Shown piece after piece: positions 7,740-10,119 of a DNA stretch of 10,119 nucleotides (position 1 is its first letter; every line of letters begins with the position of its first letter). The translations under genes were made by a program, and so were the position numbers. Location of the stretch: the NCBI GenBank assembly GCA_021731385.1, contig JAKFXM010000201.1:1-10119 (forward strand), given 5' to 3'. The notes under the pieces were generated by a model, which worked only from the letters and a program-made list of their open reading frames with translations, was not told the origin of the DNA and did not search any database. Source of the DNA: Methanobacteriota archaeon. GTDB taxonomy: Archaea > Altiarchaeota > Altiarchaeia > IMC4 > QMZM01.

Positions 7740-8912
7740 ATGGAAATAGGTATAGTAGGGAAACCGAATGTGGGGAAGTCGACATTTTTCAAGGCAATTA
7801 CACTTGCAGAGGCTGAAATAGCGGATTTTCCATTCACTACAATAAAGCCGAACATTGGTATCGGCTATGTTCGGGTTGATTGTGCCTGTCGGGACCTGAA
7901 TCTGGCATGCAATCCCGGAAATTCTCTATGCATAAACAAAAACAGGTTTATCCCTATAAAGGTTATAGATGTTGCAGGACTCGTTCCTGGGGCACACGAA
8001 GGTAAAGGGCTTGGAAATCAGTTCCTGGATGATCTGCGGCAGGCGGATGCATTGATACACATTGTTGACATATCAGGAAGGACAAATGAAAAGGGAGAAC
8101 CTTCTGAAAATTATAATCCTGAATCTGATATAAAATTCCTGGAAGATGAAATAAACCTCTGGTTCTTTGACATACTCTGGAAAAACTGGAATAAGATTCA
8201 ATCAAGGGTAAAATGTGAGGAAGGAAATTTCATAAAGGAATTGGTGGGGCAATTCTCCGGGCTCGGGATTTCGGAGAATCAGATCAAGAGGGCAATAAAG
8301 GAGACGGGATTAGAGGATAACCCTAACTGGAGCGAAGAAGACATTAAAAATTTTGCATTCGGTCTTATGGGGATATCAAAGCCGATAATTATTGCGGCAA
8401 ACAAGGTTGATGTGGATTCAAAAAATAACTTTGAAAAACTTAGGGATAAATATCAGATGATTCCAACATGCTCTGAGGCAGAATTGGCACTAAGGCAGGC
8501 TGAGAAATCTGAGCTTATAGAATATCTCCCGGGGGATTCGGAATTTAGGATTTTGAGGGAATTGAATGAAAGGCAGGATACGGCATTGAAATTTATCACA
8601 AAAGATATACTCGGGAAATTCGGCTATACCGGGGTTCAGCAGTGCATTAATTCTGTAGTTTTCGATGTTCTCAAGCAGATTGTCGTCTATCCTGTAGAGA
8701 ATGAAAATAAATTCTCGGATTCGAAGGGCAATGTTCTTCCCGATGCATATCTGTTGCCAGATGGTTCCAAAGCCCCGGATCTGGCATATAAGGTGCATAC
8801 AGATATTGGAGAGAAATTTATTGGTGCAATAGACTGCAGAACAAGGAAAAAGATCGGAAAGGACTATGTGCTGAAAAATGGGGATGTGATAAAAATTCTT
8901 ACTAGTCGATAG
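7740..8912 (+). CDS. ychF: Archaeal YchF/Ygr210-type P-loop GTPase/ATPase with TGS domain
   Basis: 390 aa, full length. G1 is GKPNVGKST (7-15), the switch I region is DFPFTT (29-34), G3 is DVAGLVPGAHEGKGLGNQF (77-95), G4 is NKVD (221-224), the G5-like region is TCSEAE (243-248), and a TGS domain covers about 315-388 (VYPVENE...GNVLPDAYLLP...GDVIKIL). Bacterial YchF has NxxE at G4 and prefers ATP; the NKVD here matches the archaeal and fungal Ygr210 branch and predicts GTP specificity. Four Cys (48, 50, 57, 64) lie between switch I and G3, as is usual in archaeal members, and could bind metal. Family members associate with ribosomes, and the helical domain (about 130-215) and TGS domain would serve RNA or ribosome contact. 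The gene stands alone with its own TATA box. No clear Shine-Dalgarno site precedes the ATG. Confidence 0.93.
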   Translation: MEIGIVGKPNVGKSTFFKAITLAEAEIADFPFTTIKPNIGIGYVRVDCACRDLNLACNPGNSLCINKNRFIPIKVIDVAGLVPGAHEGKGLGNQFLDDLRQADALIHIVDISGRTNEKGEPSENYNPESDIKFLEDEINLWFFDILWKNWNKIQSRVKCEEGNFIKELVGQFSGLGISENQIKRAIKETGLEDNPNWSEEDIKNFAFGLMGISKPIIIAANKVDVDSKNNFEKLRDKYQMIPTCSEAELALRQAEKSELIEYLPGDSEFRILRELNERQDTALKFITKDILGKFGYTGVQQCINSVVFDVLKQIVVYPVENENKFSDSKGNVLPDAYLLPDGSKAPDLAYKVHTDIGEKFIGAIDCRTRKKIGKDYVLKNGDVIKILTSR

Positions 8913-8972
8913 GGGCAGAAAACCTACGATTTCTAATCCAATTGAATTTTCCAAAGGAAATTTCCCTTTCTT

Positions 8973-9081
8973 TCAACCTTTTAACAACCCGAAAAATTCG
9001 CATAGCGAATTTTTGGGCCCAATGAGCCGAAGGCTCATCCGGGCCCAATCAGCGACTTTGTCGCTGATTCGGGAAGGTTGA
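8973..9081. repeat. Branched composite palindrome 1 (three nested hairpins in a common frame)
   Basis: Outer arms tcaacctt (8973-8980) and aaggttga (9074-9081), then cccg (8988-8991) paired with cggg (9070-9073), enclose three hairpins separated by gggccc (9015-9020 and 9041-9046). The hairpins are 8992-9001/9005-9014 (10 bp, loop ata), 9022-9028/9032-9038 (7 bp, loop gaa) and 9047-9056/9060-9069 (10 bp, loop ttt). All three are perfect. As RNA or as a cruciform it would form a multi-arm junction. Confidence 0.85.
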
Positions 9082-9125
9082 TCAAAATGGGAGGGGTGCT
9101 TCGCACCCCACATATTAAAATTTCA
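9074..9125. repeat. Modular unit, copy 1: aaggttgatca, gggg-type hairpin, AT module
   Basis: Order: aaggttgatca (9074-9084), a perfect 7-bp hairpin ggggtgc/gcacccc (9093-9099/9103-9109, loop ttc), then catattaaaatttca (9111-9125). The same order recurs at 9236-9289 with a different hairpin. The aaggttga part doubles as the right outer arm of composite palindrome 1. Confidence 0.75.
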
Positions 9126-9147
9126 ATCGAATTTGCGAGTGAAACGA

Positions 9148-9224
9148 GCAAATTCCTTTTCTTTTTGATCAACCTTTTTATTTTCTAAAGAAAAAGGTTG
9201 AGCCCGACGGGATTTGAACCCGCG
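9148..9224. repeat. 77-bp exact direct repeat, copy 1
   Basis: It is identical base for base to 9659-9735, at an offset of 511 bp. It contains a 10-bp hairpin (9170-9179/9191-9200, caaccttttt arms) and, at its right end, the 3' 25 nt of the tRNA-Lys gene. Perfect identity implies a recent duplication or gene conversion, or strong constraint. Confidence 0.95.
9200..9224 (-). pseudogene. 3' fragment of tRNA-Lys (T arm and acceptor 3' strand)
   Basis: Read on the minus strand it is the last base pair of the variable/T-arm junction, GCGGG TTCAAAT CCCGT, then the CGGGCTC acceptor strand, identical to the intact tRNA at 9710-9805. It breaks off exactly where the 77-bp repeat ends (9224). Its expected upstream half is replaced by a hairpin (9225-9242). 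With no anticodon arm it cannot be a functional tRNA gene by itself. Confidence 0.85.
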
Positions 9225-9242
9225 CAACCTTCAGAAAGGTTG
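9225..9242. repeat. Hairpin at the break point of the tRNA 3' fragment
   Basis: Perfect 7-bp stem caacctt/aaggttg (9225-9231/9236-9242) with loop caga. It starts at the first base after the 77-bp repeat and shares its arms with the hairpin inside that repeat and with the outer arms of composite palindrome 1. Confidence 0.8.
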
Positions 9243-9289
9243 ATCATCACTAAGGGGTATTTCTTTGAAATACCCCATATTAAATTTCA
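9236..9289. repeat. Modular unit, copy 2: aaggttgatca, gggg-type hairpin, AT module
   Basis: Order: aaggttgatca (9236-9246), a perfect 10-bp hairpin ggggtatttc/gaaatacccc (9254-9263/9267-9276, loop ttt), then catattaaatttca (9276-9289). The flanks match copy 1 (9074-9125), but the hairpin arms beyond ggggt differ and are still fully self-complementary. Confidence 0.75.
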
Positions 9290-9330
9290 TTCATTAAATT
9301 TCACATAATCCAATTGAATTTGTCGATCTG

Positions 9331-9410
9331 AAAATTTGCCACCCGATTGAGCCTTTAGGCTCAATGGGCCCAAAAATTTGCGTTGCAAATTTTTCGGGTT
9401 GGCAAATTTT
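9331..9410. repeat. Branched composite palindrome 2 (two nested hairpins)
   Basis: Outer arms aaaatttgcca (9331-9341) and tggcaaatttt (9400-9410), then cccg (9342-9345) paired with cggg (9395-9398, one bulged t), enclose two hairpins around gggccc: 9346-9353/9358-9365 (8 bp, loop ttta) and 9372-9381/9385-9394 (10 bp, loop gtt). The second hairpin with its flanks resembles the reverse complement of the first hairpin of composite 1. A taatccaattgaattt repeat lies 9 bp to the left. Confidence 0.85.
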
Positions 9411-9454
9411 GAGAAATTATACGAAACTCTAATAGGATTTCCAGAGGAGATCTG

Positions 9455-9655
9455 AAAAAGCCTTCGGCTTTTTACTTGCAAAATTCGCAGAGCGAATTTT
9501 CCAATCATAGCTCAGATTTTTCTTCAGAAAAATCTGATAATATGATTTTATAAAATAAAATCATAGCTCAGATTTTGCTTTGCAAAATCTGATAAAGAGT
9601 TTTGTAGCTATGATTTTGCAAAGCAAAATCATATTAAAATCCAACGGATTTTAAT
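9455..9655. repeat. Cluster of seven successive perfect hairpins
   Basis: Stems: 9455-9462/9466-9473 (8 bp, loop ttc); 9480-9488/9492-9500 (9 bp, aga); 9513-9522/9527-9536 (10 bp, ttca); 9541-9550/9556-9565 (10 bp, taaaa); 9569-9578/9582-9591 (10 bp, ttt); 9609-9619/9623-9633 (11 bp, aaa); 9633-9642/9646-9655 (10 bp, aac). An 18-bp direct repeat, aatcatagctcagatttt, occurs at 9503-9520 and 9559-9576. Arms are AT-rich and recur between hairpins (gattttgc, aaaattcgc). Confidence 0.9.
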
Positions 9656-9658
9656 TAG

Positions 9659-9735
9659 GCAAATTCCTTTTCTTTTTGATCAACCTTTTTATTTTCTAAA
9701 GAAAAAGGTTGAGCCCGACGGGATTTGAACCCGCG
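9659..9735. repeat. 77-bp exact direct repeat, copy 2 (tRNA 3' end and trailer)
   Basis: It is identical to 9148-9224. In this copy the right end is the genuine 3' part of the intact tRNA-Lys gene, so this is probably the parent copy: tRNA 3' end, T-rich trailer and hairpin. Confidence 0.95.
9681..9711 (-). terminator. T-rich hairpin trailer of tRNA-Lys
   Basis: On the minus strand the tRNA is followed at once by ACC, TTTTT, CTTTAG. The stem caaccttttt/aaaaaggttg (9681-9690/9702-9711) includes the discriminator and last acceptor base. Archaeal termination relies mainly on such T runs. The hairpin could compete with acceptor-stem pairing in the precursor. Confidence 0.55.
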
Positions 9736-9805
9736 ACTCCCTGGTTTCTTTGTTATGAATTCAACATAAAAGCCAGGTGCTCTAGCCAAACTGAGCTACG
9801 GGCCC
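9710..9805 (-). tRNA. tRNA-Lys (anticodon UUU) with a 21-nt archaeal intron
   Basis: Minus-strand fold: acceptor GGGCCCG with CGGGCTC (all seven pairs, one G-U), D stem GCTC/GAGC, anticodon stem CCTGG/CCAGG, variable GAGTC, T arm GCGGG-TTCAAAT-CCCGT, discriminator A. CCA is not encoded. The mature tRNA is 75 nt; 96 nt with the intron. After removing the intron the anticodon loop is CTTTTAA, with anticodon TTT (positions 9768-9770 on this strand). AT-rich stretches near 9847-9875 may hold its TATA box. Partial copies of its 5' and 3' ends flank it at 9949-9975 and 9200-9224. Confidence 0.95.
9746..9766 (-). other. tRNA-Lys intron at canonical position 37/38 (bulge-helix-bulge)
   Basis: The intron (minus strand tgttgaattcataacaaagaa, split as 21 nt) lies between A37 and A38. 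Loop bases CTTT pair with AAAG near the intron 3' end, giving the 4-bp central helix. The two 3-nt bulges are TA^t and aa^A, with cuts after the second base. The outer helix is the anticodon stem, and an inner gtt/aac helix closes the intron. This is a full canonical substrate for the archaeal splicing endonuclease. Confidence 0.9.
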
Positions 9806-9922
9806 AGAAAACAAATCGATCCTGAGATGACTTTTTTCTTTGGGGTTAATAATATCTTAATTAAATTTTAAATTTGAATGAATATGATTTTGTTTTTCTT
9901 TTTGGGAATAAAAACACTTTTT

Positions 9923-9941
9923 CTTTTTCTAAAAGAAAAAG
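9923..9941 (-). terminator. T-rich hairpin following the 5' tRNA fragment
   Basis: Perfect 8-bp stem ctttttct/agaaaaag (9923-9930/9934-9941, loop aaa). On the minus strand the run CCCTTTTTCTTTTAG, about 7 nt after the 5' tRNA fragment, closely resembles the ACCTTTTTCTTTAG trailer of the intact tRNA. Confidence 0.5.
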
Positions 9942-9948
9942 GGTTTTT

Positions 9949-9975
9949 TGCTTAGCCAAACTGAGCTACGGGCCC
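9949..9975 (-). pseudogene. 5' fragment of tRNA-Lys (acceptor 5' strand and D arm)
   Basis: On the minus strand it starts GGGCCCGTAGCTCAGTTTGG and matches positions 1 to about 26 of the intact tRNA-Lys, with one G missing from the 3' side of the D stem. The rest of the tRNA is replaced by a short A run and a trailer-like T-rich hairpin, as if the gene had lost everything from the anticodon arm to the acceptor 3' end. An AT-rich element (about 10018-10030) upstream could be its promoter. Not a functional tRNA; a short RNA is possible. Confidence 0.8.
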
Positions 9976-10039
9976 TTGTTGAGTAAATTAGAGAAATAGT
10001 GGATTAATATTGTGTAATTCTTTTAAATAAATTCTTAAT

Positions 10040-10119
10040 CTACAAAAGACCCATCTCCGCCAGAACCTTTCTTATCTTCTCCCTGCTTTCACTGCTAACA
10101 GGAACTAAAGGAAGTCTTG
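10040..10119 (-). CDS. dapA: Probable 4-hydroxy-tetrahydrodipicolinate synthase, C-terminal end (partial)
   Basis: Only the last 25 codons are present; the gene enters from the right edge. The minus-strand reading is RLPLVPVSSESREKIRKVLA followed by EMGLL and a TAG stop. DapA proteins end with the same pattern: R-L/x-P-L-V/x-P-hydrophobic-S, then E-x-R/K-E-K-hydrophobic-R/K-x-hydrophobic-L-x-x-hydrophobic-G-L-L. DapA condenses pyruvate with aspartate semialdehyde in lysine (diaminopimelate) synthesis in the cytosol. It is tempting to link it to the neighbouring tRNA-Lys, but gene order alone does not support that. A related DHDPS/NAL-family aldolase cannot be excluded from so short a piece. 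Confidence 0.75.
   Translation of the reverse strand, partial: RLPLVPVSSESREKIRKVLAEMGLL

Larger units (their letters stand above)
8913..9709. other. Hairpin-rich non-coding region
   Basis: About 800 bp with no credible protein gene. Stop codons are frequent in all frames, and the longest frame (complement of 9287-9508) is low-complexity and made of hairpin arms. The region contains more than fifteen short inverted repeats, two copies of a 16-bp repeat taatccaattgaattt (8934-8949 and 9306-9321) and a 3' tRNA fragment. The first weak hairpin (8945-8963, 7 of 8 bp) follows the ychF stop and could help end that transcript. The details are given in the separate entries. Confidence 0.85.

Noticed and set aside
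8490..8954. 154-aa ORF on the complement of the GTPase gene
   Set aside because: It lies opposite the well-conserved G-domain and TGS coding sequence and shows no family features.
9287..9508. 73-aa ORF on the complement
   Set aside because: It is composed of hairpin arms, with no start signal and no protein-like pattern.
9507..9576. tagctcag in the hairpin cluster as a tRNA D-arm remnant
   Set aside because: Eight matching bases in AT-rich repeats are within chance, and no acceptor stem sequence precedes them.
8973..9655. CRISPR array
   Set aside because: The repeated units are palindromes of varying sequence and spacing, with no constant repeat or uniform spacers.
9200..9975. Trans-spliced split tRNA, as in Nanoarchaeum equitans
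   Set aside because: An intact intron-bearing tRNA-Lys lies between the fragments. The 5' piece stops at the D arm and the 3' piece lacks the anticodon arm, so together they cannot make a full tRNA.

Overview
The window looks like chromosomal DNA from an archaeon. It holds a tRNA-Lys gene with a 21-nt intron in a textbook archaeal bulge-helix-bulge. It also has an archaeal-type YchF/Ygr210 GTPase with an NKxD G4 motif, a PGF-pre-PGF-like surface-protein domain, and a strong TATA box upstream of the GTPase gene. The Thr-rich linkers and the small Cys-rich modules of the large surface protein are a style I associate with uncultured, often DPANN-type, archaea. The lineage is an inference and not firm.

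Layout, left to right. (1) 1-2612, + strand: the 3' part of a very large surface protein (Ig-like, lamin-tail domain, Thr linkers, Cys module, PGF-pre-PGF-like domain, TM anchor, basic cytoplasmic tail). Three consecutive hairpins lie inside the coding sequence of the tail. Its last ~100 bp run antisense through the end of the next gene. (2) 2509-3324, - strand: a SpoIIM-family membrane protein. (3) 3388-5172, - strand: an AT-rich three-gene restriction-modification cassette, transcribed as beta-class DNA methyltransferase, then HNH nuclease, then an unknown 100-aa protein. It sits between spoIIM and gatA and looks acquired. (4) 5228-6511, - strand: gatA. It is divergent, across only 22 bp, from (5) 6534-7622, + strand: a secreted, membrane-anchored eight-repeat PQQ-like beta-propeller. 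(6) 7740-8912, + strand: YchF-type GTPase behind a TATA box. (7) 8913-10039: about 1.1 kb with no protein gene. It holds a dense field of short perfect hairpins, mostly with 3-nt loops, some nested in two branched palindromes framed by CCCG/GGGCCC/CGGG. It also holds an intact intron-bearing tRNA-Lys(UUU), a 3' tRNA fragment inside an exact 77-bp direct repeat, and a truncated 5' tRNA fragment fused to a T-rich terminator-like tail. (8) 10040-10119, - strand: the C-terminal end of a probable dapA.

How the genes work together: GatA (tRNA-dependent amidation), tRNA-Lys and YchF all belong to translation. The R-M cassette is defence. The surface protein and the propeller are envelope proteins. 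Apart from the R-M cassette I see no multi-gene operon.

The least ordinary part is the hairpin field. The same flanking modules recur in the same order but carry different, still perfectly self-complementary hairpins. One hairpin core is shared, in opposite orientation, with the hairpins inside the surface-protein gene. This looks like a family of small palindromic elements that tolerates both intergenic and in-frame insertion.
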